Source: Aquipseudomonas alcaligenes (lineage in GTDB: Bacteria; Pseudomonadota; Gammaproteobacteria; Pseudomonadales; Pseudomonadaceae). Taken from it: a stretch of DNA of 64,000 nucleotides. The notes under the pieces were generated by a model. The model did no database searches. It saw only the letters and a program-made list of their open reading frames with translations, and was not told the DNA's origin. Made by a program: the position numbers and the translations under genes. The stretch spans positions 62,001 to 126,000 of the forward strand of contig NZ_FTNW01000001.1 in NCBI RefSeq assembly GCF_900156545.1. The letters run 5' to 3'. Shown one piece after another: positions 39,700-48,187 of this stretch (position 1 is the first letter of the stretch; every line of letters begins with the position of its first letter).

Positions 39700-40839
39700 A
39701 TGCGGGATAGGCAATCGAGCATTTTGTGTTTGCACCAGGCGGCGGAGCTCTATGGCTCCGACCGCAGCTTCCTCTCGGCAGTACAGGCCCTGGCCGACGA
39801 TGGCCGGGCGCTGGACGTGATACTGCCGGATGAAGGGCCGCTGGTCGATGAGCTGAGACGTGTGCCGGGGTTGGGGTTGTCCTTTTACGACAAGGGCATC
39901 CTGCGCAAGCGCGAGTTGCAGCGTCCGTTGGCGTTCATCTGGCGTCTGCTGCTGGGGGTGCTGTTCTATCTGCGCACCTTTGCGGCCTACCGGGTCATCT
40001 ATATCAATACGGTGGTGATGTTCTCCGCGCTGGTGGCGGCCTGCGCCTATCGTTTTTCCAGCCGGCGCATCGTTTGTCATGTCCGGGAAATTCCGGGGCG
40101 TCGCCAGTTGCAGGTATTTCGTCTGCTGTTCCGTCTCTCCGGTGTGGAGCTGATTTACAACTCCGAGGCCACGCGCGAGGCCTTTGGCCTGGCAGGGCAG
40201 GTGATCTATAACGGCGTGGCCGCCGCAGAGTCGTTTATGCCCGACGAGTGTCCGGCTGTTGTCGATCGACCGTTGCGGCTGTTGCTGATCGGGCGGATCA
40301 ACCAGTGGAAAGGGCAGGACTTCTTCGTCGAGGCGCTGGGGCGGTTGTCTGCCGAGCAGGTCACGCGCCTCAACGTGCGCATTGTCGGCAGCCCGTTCGA
40401 GGGCTACGAGTATCTGGTCGATGCACTGACTGCTCGCATCAACGAGCTGGGGCTGGTCGGCACCGTGGACATGCTGTCGTTCTGTGCTGACCCCTCGCCA
40501 CACTATCGTTGGGCCGATTATGTGGTGGTGCCCTCGACCCAGCCGGAGCCGTTCGGGCGTGTGGCCATCGAGGCATTTGCCTATGGCAAGCCGGTCATCG
40601 CGGCAGCGCACGGCGGGCTGCTGGAGATTGTCGAGCCAGGGCGCTCGGGCCTGTTGTTCGAGGCGGCGAGCGTGCCAGCCCTGACGCAGGTGCTGGCCGA
40701 GGTGCTGGAAATGTCCGCCGACGATTATGCCGCCCTGAGCCACAATGCATTGCGACGTTTCGAGAGCCAGTTTTCTCTGCCTGGCTACAAGGCTAACATT
40801 CGCGCCTTTTTCTTCGGCGAACTTCAGGCTTGCGCATGA
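39700..40839 (+). CDS. GT4-family glycosyltransferase
   Basis: A 379-residue GT-B fold glycosyltransferase. The N-terminal domain has the pattern LHQAAELYGSDRSFLSAVQ. The C-terminal domain has LLIGRINQWKGQDFFVEAL and the EX7E donor-site motif in EPFGRVAIEAFAYGKPVIA. It should add one sugar of the repeat unit at the cytoplasmic face. The donor cannot be named from sequence. It overlaps the next glycosyltransferase gene by four bases (ATGA). Confidence 0.86.
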   Translation: MRDRQSSILCLHQAAELYGSDRSFLSAVQALADDGRALDVILPDEGPLVDELRRVPGLGLSFYDKGILRKRELQRPLAFIWRLLLGVLFYLRTFAAYRVIYINTVVMFSALVAACAYRFSSRRIVCHVREIPGRRQLQVFRLLFRLSGVELIYNSEATREAFGLAGQVIYNGVAAAESFMPDECPAVVDRPLRLLLIGRINQWKGQDFFVEALGRLSAEQVTRLNVRIVGSPFEGYEYLVDALTARINELGLVGTVDMLSFCADPSPHYRWADYVVVPSTQPEPFGRVAIEAFAYGKPVIAAAHGGLLEIVEPGRSGLLFEAASVPALTQVLAEVLEMSADDYAALSHNALRRFESQFSLPGYKANIRAFFFGELQACA

Positions 40840-41942
40840 AATCTCTGTTCATACTGGGTACCCGAGGGGTCCCGGCGCAACATGGCGGATTCGAGACATT
40901 CGCTGAAAAACTGTCCCTCTATCTGGTCGCGCAGGGCTGGCAGGTGACGGTCTACTGCCAGGAAGATGCCGGCGAGGGCCAGTGGGAAAGCACCTGGGAA
41001 GGTGTACAACGCATTCATATCCCGGTCAGCCAAGGTGGTGCGCTGGGTACCATCATCTTCGACCTCAAGGCGACCTGGCATGCCCTTTCGCAGAAGGGGC
41101 TGTTCCTGACGCTGGGCTACAACACGGCGGTCTTCAATCTGCTGCAGCGCCTCAAGGGGCAGGTCAATGTCATCAACATGGATGGCATCGAGTGGCGCCG
41201 CGAGAAGTGGGGCGCCATTGCCAAGACTTGGTTCTGGCTCAACGAGCGCATAGGCTGCTGGGTGGGTAACCATCTGGTGGCTGACCACCCGCAGATCAAG
41301 GCGCATCTGGCGACGCGGGTGAGTCAGAACAAGATCACCATGATTCCGTACGGCGGTGACGAGGTCGTTGCCGCTGATGCGGCGCTGCTTCAGCGCTACG
41401 GGCTGGAGCCAGGGCGGTTCTCGGTGATCATTGCACGGCCCGAGCCGGAGAACTCCTTCCTGGAGATGGTGCGTGCGTTCAGTGCCCGCGAGCGTGGCCA
41501 CAAGCTGGTCGTGCTGGGCAACTTCCAGCCGGACAGCAATGCCTATCATCGCGAGGTGATGCAGGCCGCCAGTGCGGAGGTGATGTTTCCCGGCGCCATC
41601 TACGAGGCGCCTGTCGTGCAGGCCCTGCGCTACTTCGCGCGTTTCTACCTGCACGGGCACCGGGTCGGTGGTACCAATCCTTCGCTGGTCGAGGCGTTGG
41701 GGGCGGGCTGCGCGGTCATCGCCCATGACAATCACTTCAATCGCTGGGTGGCGGGCGCGGGGGCGGCGTATTTCGATGGCGAGGCGGCCTGTGCGGCGTT
41801 GTTCGATCGTCTGCTCGTCGACGATACCGCGCTGCAGGCGATGAAGGCTGCAAGCGGTGTACGCTTCCAGCAATGTTTCACCTGGCCGCAGGTGCTTGCC
41901 GAATACGAGCAGCTCCTTGAGCAATGGTATCCCGCAGAGTAG
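40836..41942 (+). CDS. DUF1972-type glycosyltransferase, probable rhamnosyltransferase
   Basis: A 368-residue GT-B protein. Its N terminus ([19 protein letters not shown]) is the signature of the DUF1972 family, members of which are rhamnosyltransferases in streptococcal capsule and other loci. The C-terminal part has [16 protein letters not shown] for donor binding. The rml genes for dTDP-rhamnose follow directly, which supports rhamnose as donor. I chose the ATG at 40836 because it makes an ATGA overlap with the upstream gene. Confidence 0.82.
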   Translation: MKSLFILGTRGVPAQHGGFETFAEKLSLYLVAQGWQVTVYCQEDAGEGQWESTWEGVQRIHIPVSQGGALGTIIFDLKATWHALSQKGLFLTLGYNTAVFNLLQRLKGQVNVINMDGIEWRREKWGAIAKTWFWLNERIGCWVGNHLVADHPQIKAHLATRVSQNKITMIPYGGDEVVAADAALLQRYGLEPGRFSVIIARPEPENSFLEMVRAFSARERGHKLVVLGNFQPDSNAYHREVMQAASAEVMFPGAIYEAPVVQALRYFARFYLHGHRVGGTNPSLVEALGAGCAVIAHDNHFNRWVAGAGAAYFDGEAACAALFDRLLVDDTALQAMKAASGVRFQQCFTWPQVLAEYEQLLEQWYPAE

Positions 41943-41947
41943 CGAAC

Positions 41948-43015
41948 ATGACCTTACGCATCATCGTCACCGGCGGCGCCGGATTCATCGGCTCGGCGGT
42001 GATCAGGCACCTGATCGACAATACCGATCATGTGGTCGCCAACCTGGACAAGCTGACCTACGCCGGCAACCTGGAGTCGCTGGCTTCGGTCGCGCAGTCT
42101 CCGCGCTACAGTTTCCATCAGGTCGATATCTGCGACCGCGCGGCTCTCGACGGCCTGTTAGCTTATTTCAAGCCGGATGCCATCATGCACCTGGCGGCCG
42201 AGTCGCATGTCGATCGCTCGATCGACGGCCCGGCGGACTTCGTGCAGACCAATATCGTCGGCACCTATGTGCTGCTGGAGGCGACTCGCGCCTACTGGTC
42301 GACGCTGGCCGACGAGGCCCGAAGTGCCTTCCGTTTCCACCATATCTCCACCGACGAGGTATTCGGCGACCTGGAGGGCACGCAGGATCTCTTCACCGAG
42401 ACGACGCCTTATGCCCCCAGCTCCCCCTATTCGGCTTCCAAGGCCAGTTCGGACCACCTCGTGCGGGCCTGGCAGCGTACCTATGGTTTGCCGGTGCTGG
42501 TGACCAACTGCTCGAACAATTACGGGCCTTTCCACTTCCCGGAGAAGCTCATCCCGCACATGATCCTCAACGCGCTGCACGGCAAGCCGCTGCCGGTCTA
42601 TGGCGATGGCTCGCAGATCCGCGACTGGCTGTTCGTCGAGGATCATGCGCGCGCCTTGGTCGAGGTGGTCACGCGTGGGCGCGTGGGCGAGACCTACAAT
42701 ATCGGTGGGCACAACGAGAAGCGTAACCTCGAGGTGGTCGAGACCATCTGCGCATTGCTGGATGAGCTGCGCCCTTGGATCGATTCGGGTCGTTCGCGTT
42801 CCTACCGGGAGCTGATCACTTTCGTCAAAGACCGCCCCGGGCACGATCTGCGCTACGCCATCGATGCCTCCAAGATCCAGCATGAGCTGGGCTGGACGCC
42901 TCGGGAGAGTTTCTCTACCGGCATCCGCAAGACGGTGCTCTGGTACCTGGAGAATACCGAGTGGTGGCAGCGCGTATTGAATGGTGACTACCGGCTGGGC
43001 AGGCTGGGTGGTTGA
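41948..43015 (+). CDS. rmlB: dTDP-glucose 4,6-dehydratase
   Basis: A 355-residue extended SDR, second step of dTDP-L-rhamnose synthesis. The motifs are [11 protein letters not shown] near the N terminus, [11 protein letters not shown] and the catalytic YSASKASSD with YxxxK. I chose the ATG at 41948 just before the Rossmann strand. It stands 5 bp after the preceding glycosyltransferase gene and opens a complete rmlBACD set. Confidence 0.95.
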   Translation: MTLRIIVTGGAGFIGSAVIRHLIDNTDHVVANLDKLTYAGNLESLASVAQSPRYSFHQVDICDRAALDGLLAYFKPDAIMHLAAESHVDRSIDGPADFVQTNIVGTYVLLEATRAYWSTLADEARSAFRFHHISTDEVFGDLEGTQDLFTETTPYAPSSPYSASKASSDHLVRAWQRTYGLPVLVTNCSNNYGPFHFPEKLIPHMILNALHGKPLPVYGDGSQIRDWLFVEDHARALVEVVTRGRVGETYNIGGHNEKRNLEVVETICALLDELRPWIDSGRSRSYRELITFVKDRPGHDLRYAIDASKIQHELGWTPRESFSTGIRKTVLWYLENTEWWQRVLNGDYRLGRLGG

Positions 43016-43050
43016 GCATCCGGCATTCAGGCATATCACAGGACTGATCA

Positions 43051-43929
43051 ATGAAAGGCATCATTCTGGCCGGGGGCTCCGGTACCCGCCTGCATCCCAT
43101 CACTCGCGGCGTGTCCAAGCAGCTTCTGCCGATCTACGACAAGCCGATGATCTACTATCCGCTGTCGGTGCTGATGCTCGCGGGAATTCGCGAGATCCTG
43201 GTGATCTCCACGCCGGATGACCTGCCGAGCTTCCGCAAGCTGCTGGGTGATGGCAGCGATTTCGGTATTCAGCTCAGCTATGCCGAACAGCCGTCGCCCG
43301 ATGGCCTGGCGCAGGCCTTCCTGATCGGCGAGGAGTTCATTGGCGACAGCAGTGTCTGTCTGATCCTGGGTGACAACATCTTCTATGGCTACGGTTTCAG
43401 CGCCATGCTGCACGAGGCGGCCAACCGCCCGCGCGGCGCGACCGTATTCGGCTACCACGTCTCCGATCCGGAGCGCTTTGGCGTGGTCGAGTTCGACGCG
43501 CAGGGCAAGGCCGTTTCCATCGAGGAGAAGCCGGCCAGGCCGAAGTCGAACTATGCCGTGACCGGCCTGTACTTCTATGACAACTCGGTTGTCGATATCG
43601 CCAAGCAGGTCAAGCCTTCCGCGCGTGGCGAGCTGGAGATCACCGATGTCAACAATGCCTACCTGCAGCGCGGCGAGTTGCATGTCAGCCTGTTGGGGCG
43701 TGGATTCGCCTGGCTGGACACCGGTACCCATGACTCGCTGATGGAGGCCAGCCATTTCGTCCAGACCATCGAAGCGCGGCAAGGGCTGAAGGTGGCCTGT
43801 CTGGAGGAAATCGCCTACCACCAGGGCTGGCTCTCTGCCGACCGCCTCGCGCACCAGGCTGCCGCCTTGGGCAAGACGGGCTATGGCCGTTATCTGCAGC
43901 AACTGCTGGAACAGGAGCGCACTCGGTGA
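43051..43929 (+). CDS. rmlA: Glucose-1-phosphate thymidylyltransferase
   Basis: A 292-residue nucleotidyltransferase, first step of dTDP-rhamnose synthesis. The signature [20 protein letters not shown] is close to the N terminus, and [19 protein letters not shown] contains the sugar-binding lysine. It overlaps the GTG of rmlC by four bases. Confidence 0.96.
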   Translation: MKGIILAGGSGTRLHPITRGVSKQLLPIYDKPMIYYPLSVLMLAGIREILVISTPDDLPSFRKLLGDGSDFGIQLSYAEQPSPDGLAQAFLIGEEFIGDSSVCLILGDNIFYGYGFSAMLHEAANRPRGATVFGYHVSDPERFGVVEFDAQGKAVSIEEKPARPKSNYAVTGLYFYDNSVVDIAKQVKPSARGELEITDVNNAYLQRGELHVSLLGRGFAWLDTGTHDSLMEASHFVQTIEARQGLKVACLEEIAYHQGWLSADRLAHQAAALGKTGYGRYLQQLLEQERTR

Positions 43930-44471
43930 AGGTGATAGAAACGCAGCTGCCCGGTGTGCTGATCATCGAACCCCGGACATTTGGCGATCATCGCGGTTTT
44001 TTCCTGGAGACTTTTCAGGTTGAGCGCTATCGCGAGCATGGGATCGATCTGCCCTTTGTGCAGGACAATCACTCCCGTTCGGCGCGCGGCGTGCTGCGTG
44101 GTCTGCATTTCCAGCGCACGCGTCCGCAGGGCAAGCTGGTCAGTGTCAGTCGCGGTGCCGTCTACGATGTGGCGGTCGACATCGATCCGCAATCAGCGAC
44201 CTGCGGCCAGTTCGTCGGCGTTGAGCTGAACGACGAGAACCATCGCCAGCTCTGGGTGCCGCCGGGCTATGCGCACGGCTTCTGCGTGATCAGCGAGGTG
44301 GCGGATTTCCAGTACAAGTGCACTGACTACTATCAGCCGGAGGATGAGGGTGGGCTGCTATGGAACGACCCCGATGTGGGTATTCCGTGGCCAGTTGCCG
44401 AGCCCCAGCTTTCCGCCAAGGATCAGCTGAACCCCAGGCTGCGCGACCTGCTTTCGGGAGTGGCGCGCTGA
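43926..44471 (+). CDS. rmlC: dTDP-4-dehydrorhamnose 3,5-epimerase
   Basis: A 181-residue cupin, third step of dTDP-rhamnose synthesis. The motifs are [28 protein letters not shown] (with the catalytic His) and [10 protein letters not shown]. It starts at GTG inside the rmlA stop and overlaps the rmlD start by one base. Confidence 0.95.
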   Translation: MKVIETQLPGVLIIEPRTFGDHRGFFLETFQVERYREHGIDLPFVQDNHSRSARGVLRGLHFQRTRPQGKLVSVSRGAVYDVAVDIDPQSATCGQFVGVELNDENHRQLWVPPGYAHGFCVISEVADFQYKCTDYYQPEDEGGLLWNDPDVGIPWPVAEPQLSAKDQLNPRLRDLLSGVAR

Positions 44472-45349
44472 TGCGGGTGCTCGTGTGTGGCGCCCGTGGC
44501 CAGGTGGGGCATGAACTGATGCGCCTCGCTCCGGAGTGGGTCGAACCTGTCGGGCTGGGCTCTGCCGAGCTGGATATCACCGACCCGCAGGCCGTCAGTG
44601 CGGTTGTCCATGACGTCCGGCCGGCACTGATCATCAATGCCTCGGCCTACACGGCCGTGGACCGGGCCGAGTCGGATGTTGCAGGCGCCTATGCGGTCAA
44701 TCGCGATGGTGTCGGTTACCTGGCGGCCGAGGCTCAGCGCCTGGGCATTCCGCTCTTCCATATCTCCACCGACTATGTGTTTTCTGGCGATGCCAGCGAA
44801 CCGTACCGCGAGGATCAGCCGACCGGACCTACCGGGGTCTATGGCGCCAGCAAGCTGGCCGGCGAGCAGCTGCTTGCCGCCACCTGTTCCCGGCATCTGA
44901 TTCTGCGTACCAGCTGGGTCTTCGGCAGTCACGGGGCCAACTTCGTCAGGACCATGCTGCGCCTGGGGCGCGAGCGCGAAGAGCTTGCCGTGGTGGCCGA
45001 TCAGCAGGGCTGCCCGACTTCGGCGCGCAGCATTGCGCAGGCCCTCTGGCATCTGGCCGCTTTGTGGCGGCGGGATGCTGAGCTGGAGTGGGGCGTCTAC
45101 CATTTCGCCGGTCAGCCGGCGGTGAGCTGGCACGAGTTCGCCATGGAGATTTTCCGTCAGGCTCTGGAATCTGGGCTGCTCACCCGCATTCCGGTGGTCA
45201 GGCCCATCACGTCGCAGGAGTATCCCACCCCGGCCAGGCGTCCTCTGTGGTCGGTACTGGATTGCAGCAAGGGGAGGGCGCGTCTCGGCCTCGCGCCTGC
45301 GCCTTGGCCAGACGAGTTGCGCCTGGTGCTCGCCGAGTTGGCCTCCTGA
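44471..45349 (+). CDS. rmlD: dTDP-4-dehydrorhamnose reductase
   Basis: A 292-residue SDR, last step of dTDP-L-rhamnose synthesis. The motifs are CGARGQVGHEL at the N terminus, NASAYTAVDRAESD, STDYVFSG and the active-site YGASKLAGE. I chose the ATG at 44471, overlapping the rmlC stop. The B-A-C-D order differs from the B-D-A-C order usual in Pseudomonas. Confidence 0.94.
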   Translation: MRVLVCGARGQVGHELMRLAPEWVEPVGLGSAELDITDPQAVSAVVHDVRPALIINASAYTAVDRAESDVAGAYAVNRDGVGYLAAEAQRLGIPLFHISTDYVFSGDASEPYREDQPTGPTGVYGASKLAGEQLLAATCSRHLILRTSWVFGSHGANFVRTMLRLGREREELAVVADQQGCPTSARSIAQALWHLAALWRRDAELEWGVYHFAGQPAVSWHEFAMEIFRQALESGLLTRIPVVRPITSQEYPTPARRPLWSVLDCSKGRARLGLAPAPWPDELRLVLAELAS

Positions 45350-45415
45350 GTCTGGTTAGGCAGATACCGCGCTACCTGTGTTAACTTTGGGCGCTTTTCA
45401 TATTCCGGTTCGCCC

Positions 45416-46801
45416 ATGCTATCTCGTCACCACTATCAGCCAACTTTTGCCGAGCGCTATCCAATCCCGCTATTGGCGGCGATTCTGGATTTCTCGATTG
45501 TTGTCATCAGTTGCTATGCGGCGCATTTCTGGCGTTTCGGACGACTGGCGATGGATGGCCGCTACACGCTTACGGCCTTTTTGTTCGCGTTTCTGGTGGT
45601 CTGCTGCGTCTGGGCGTTTGGTGTTTACAGTTCTTGGCGTGGCAGGTCTTTTCTCAATCAGTTGGGGCGTCTGTATGTCGGCTGGCTGGCCGCGCTGGGG
45701 ATAGCGCTGGTCTTGACCTTTTCGCTCAAGATATCGGCCAACTACTCGCGCCAGTGGTCATTTGCCATGCTGGCGTTGGGCGTAGCGGGCAGCACATTCT
45801 TGCGCTTCGCCATCTATCAACTGCTGCGCTGGTTGCGCTCCAGTGGGCGCAATCTGAAGACGGTCGTGCTGGTCGGCGCCGGTGGGCGCACGGCCGAGCA
45901 GCTTGGTCAGGGGCGTTCATTGCGCGAGTTCGGCTACCACGTGGCTCTTAGCCTGTCCTATGAGTCAGGTGACGGGTGGCTGCCAGCACTGGTTGATGCT
46001 GTCGAGGCAAAACGGGCTCATGAAGTCTGGCTTTGCCTGCCTCTGACCGCGGGCGACTCGATCAAGGCGGTGCTTTATGCATTGCGCCATCACACGGTCG
46101 AGGTGCGCTTCATTCCCGAGTGGGGCGATATTCCGTTGCTCAATCACCGGGTCAGCAGCATTGCCGGGCTTTACTCGCTGGACCTTAGCTGCAGTCCGAT
46201 GGAGGGGCCGGCGCGCCTGGTCAAACGTCTGGAGGATATCCTGATCGGCGGTGCCATTTCGTTGGCCATCCTGCCGGTTTGCCTGTTGATTGCGCTGGCG
46301 ATCAAGTGCACATCACCGGGGCCTGTGGTGTTCAAGCAATACCGTACCGGCATCAACGGCAAGCGTTTCAAGGTGTACAAGTTCCGCTCCATGGTCGTAC
46401 ACCAGGAGCATGAGGGGTGTGTAACCCAGGCTACCAAGAATGATGCCCGGGTAACCGCGGTTGGTGCCTTCATTCGCCGAACCAGCCTCGACGAACTACC
46501 CCAGTTCTTCAATGTATTGCAGGGGCGCATGTCTATTGTAGGACCAAGGCCGCACGCGCTGGCGCACAACGAGTACTACAAGGATCTGGTTGAATCCTAT
46601 ATGCAGCGGCACAAGGTGAAGCCCGGTATTACCGGTTGGGCGCAAGTTAACGGTTATCGTGGAGAGACCGACACACTCGAGAAGATGCAGAAGCGAGTCG
46701 AGCATGACCTGTGGTATATCGACAACTGGTCATTGGGGCTGGACTTGAAGATTATTCTGCGAACGGTTTTCAAGGGGTTCTTTGGCTCCAACGCCTATTA
46801 A
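45416..46801 (+). CDS. WcaJ-type undecaprenyl-phosphate glucose phosphotransferase
   Basis: A 461-residue polyisoprenyl-phosphate hexose-1-phosphate transferase. It has about four N-terminal membrane helices, a CoA-binding-like middle domain (VLVGAGGRTAEQLG), a fifth hydrophobic stretch near 280-300 and the cytosolic catalytic domain (KQYRTGINGKRFKVYKFRSM, DELPQFFNVLQGRMSIVGPR, PGITGWAQVNGYRG). It loads a hexose-1-phosphate, usually glucose or galactose, on undecaprenyl phosphate. The locus therefore has two different initiating enzymes, this and the WbpL-like protein. Confidence 0.92.
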   Translation: MLSRHHYQPTFAERYPIPLLAAILDFSIVVISCYAAHFWRFGRLAMDGRYTLTAFLFAFLVVCCVWAFGVYSSWRGRSFLNQLGRLYVGWLAALGIALVLTFSLKISANYSRQWSFAMLALGVAGSTFLRFAIYQLLRWLRSSGRNLKTVVLVGAGGRTAEQLGQGRSLREFGYHVALSLSYESGDGWLPALVDAVEAKRAHEVWLCLPLTAGDSIKAVLYALRHHTVEVRFIPEWGDIPLLNHRVSSIAGLYSLDLSCSPMEGPARLVKRLEDILIGGAISLAILPVCLLIALAIKCTSPGPVVFKQYRTGINGKRFKVYKFRSMVVHQEHEGCVTQATKNDARVTAVGAFIRRTSLDELPQFFNVLQGRMSIVGPRPHALAHNEYYKDLVESYMQRHKVKPGITGWAQVNGYRGETDTLEKMQKRVEHDLWYIDNWSLGLDLKIILRTVFKGFFGSNAY

Positions 46802-46834
46802 GCGTTTAAGTGTTGAGGATACGAGAAAGGCTTG

Positions 46835-48112
46835 GTGACGCATCGGCGCACGAAGCCTTTTTTCCGTTATGGATCATGGGGGTTGCTGTTGAGCTTTGTT
46901 CAGGAGAAGGTCGGGCCTCAGTGGTTGAGAGCGTTGGTCGCGCTTTTGGCGATGGGGTTGTTCGTGCAGCTGGCCGGCTTGATCTTCAATCACGATGGCA
47001 GTCGCTACGCCACGCAGTGCTACCTGCTGTTGTTCGTGCCGACTCTTCTGTACGCCCTTATCGGAGGGGCGCGGCGCATGCTCTGGTGGCAGATGCCGGT
47101 GTTGCTGCTGGTGGCTCTGCTGGTCTGGGTATTGCTCATCGCAGGGCTTCATCCTGGCTCGAACAAGACCTTGCTGGCCTGGGCCAAGGTGCTTCTGCTG
47201 GTTTCACTCTATCTATTTGCAGTTGCCAGTCTGGTTCGCTCTGGTCGCCACCTTTACTGGGTGTTGGCTGCTGCGCTGGCGGTTGCCGTTCTGTTTGCCT
47301 GGTGGACCCTGGTCTATCAGTACGGGGTGCTCGACAAGCCTTACAGCTATCCGGAAGTGCGAAAGTTCCGTCTGTCCGAGCTTGGCTGGAATGGCCTCGC
47401 CGATCTCGATCACCCGATAGTCGCCGGTCTTTACTATGGCGTATTCGCAGTAGTGCTCTGCTGGTTCTTTGTCAGTTTCCCCATGCGAATCTGGCAGGGG
47501 GCGCTGTTGGCAGTGGGCATGGCAGGGCTGTTGCTCTATGTGCTGTTCACTTTCTCGCGTGGCGCCTGGTTCTCGCTGGCGGGGGCGACCTTCTTGCTGT
47601 TGTTGCTGGTGCCCAATCGAAAATCGTTCAGCCTCCTTGCGTTGGGAGCAATCGCCCTTGCGCTGCTGGCGCTGTTCTTCTGGCCTGAACTGCAGGCGGA
47701 GCGCAGTGTCGGTCTGAGTCACAGGGAGCACATATGGCACAACTGGGTGACCAGGTTGCCGGAGTTCTGGCTGTTTGGCAGTGGTGGCGGAGCCGACTTC
47801 TATTTCAAGTTCCCTAATGGTTATGAGGTTATCCACGCCCATAGCCTGTACCTGCAACTCTGGTATGAGTTCGGTATTGTCGGGATTCTGCTGTTCGTTG
47901 GTCTGTTACTGAGTCTGTTGCACAAAGCCTGGCAATGCCGTGAGCAGCCGCTGGCGAGGCTGGGCGCTGCGCTGCTGGTGTTTGCCATGATTGCGATGGT
48001 GTCCGACATCTATGCCGTGTTCCATCGTCCGAGCCCCTACTGGGTGGTATTCTGGCTACCGGTTGGCATATTGCTGGGCGTGCAGAAGAGGCGGCAAGCG
48101 GACTTCGGCTAG
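46835..48112 (+). CDS. waaL: O-antigen ligase family protein (WaaL-like)
   Basis: A protein of about 425 residues with about twelve membrane helices and a periplasmic loop with the Wzy_C/WaaL signature region (FTFSRGAWFSLAG, then HAHSLYLQLWYEFGIVG). WaaL moves the finished chain from undecaprenyl diphosphate to lipid A-core; related Wzy polymerases share the fold, so a polymerase role is the alternative. The start is GTG at 46835 or TTG one codon earlier, with AAAGG just upstream. It ends at a strong terminator and closes the polysaccharide locus. Confidence 0.75.
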   Translation: MTHRRTKPFFRYGSWGLLLSFVQEKVGPQWLRALVALLAMGLFVQLAGLIFNHDGSRYATQCYLLLFVPTLLYALIGGARRMLWWQMPVLLLVALLVWVLLIAGLHPGSNKTLLAWAKVLLLVSLYLFAVASLVRSGRHLYWVLAAALAVAVLFAWWTLVYQYGVLDKPYSYPEVRKFRLSELGWNGLADLDHPIVAGLYYGVFAVVLCWFFVSFPMRIWQGALLAVGMAGLLLYVLFTFSRGAWFSLAGATFLLLLLVPNRKSFSLLALGAIALALLALFFWPELQAERSVGLSHREHIWHNWVTRLPEFWLFGSGGGADFYFKFPNGYEVIHAHSLYLQLWYEFGIVGILLFVGLLLSLLHKAWQCREQPLARLGAALLVFAMIAMVSDIYAVFHRPSPYWVVFWLPVGILLGVQKRRQADFG

Positions 48113-48144
48113 CTAGCCGGCACCGCGTTCCGGCGGAGAGACAC

Positions 48145-48173
48145 AAAAAAGGCCTGCAACTGCAGGCCTTTTT
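48145..48173. terminator. Bidirectional terminator between waaL-like and tubulin-like genes
   Basis: An 8-bp palindromic stem GGCCTGCA / TGCAGGCC (48151-48158 and 48161-48168) is flanked by six A and a T-run. It lies between two convergent genes, 15 bp from the right-hand one. Confidence 0.9.
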
Positions 48174-48187
48174 CTTTTTGCCGTAAC

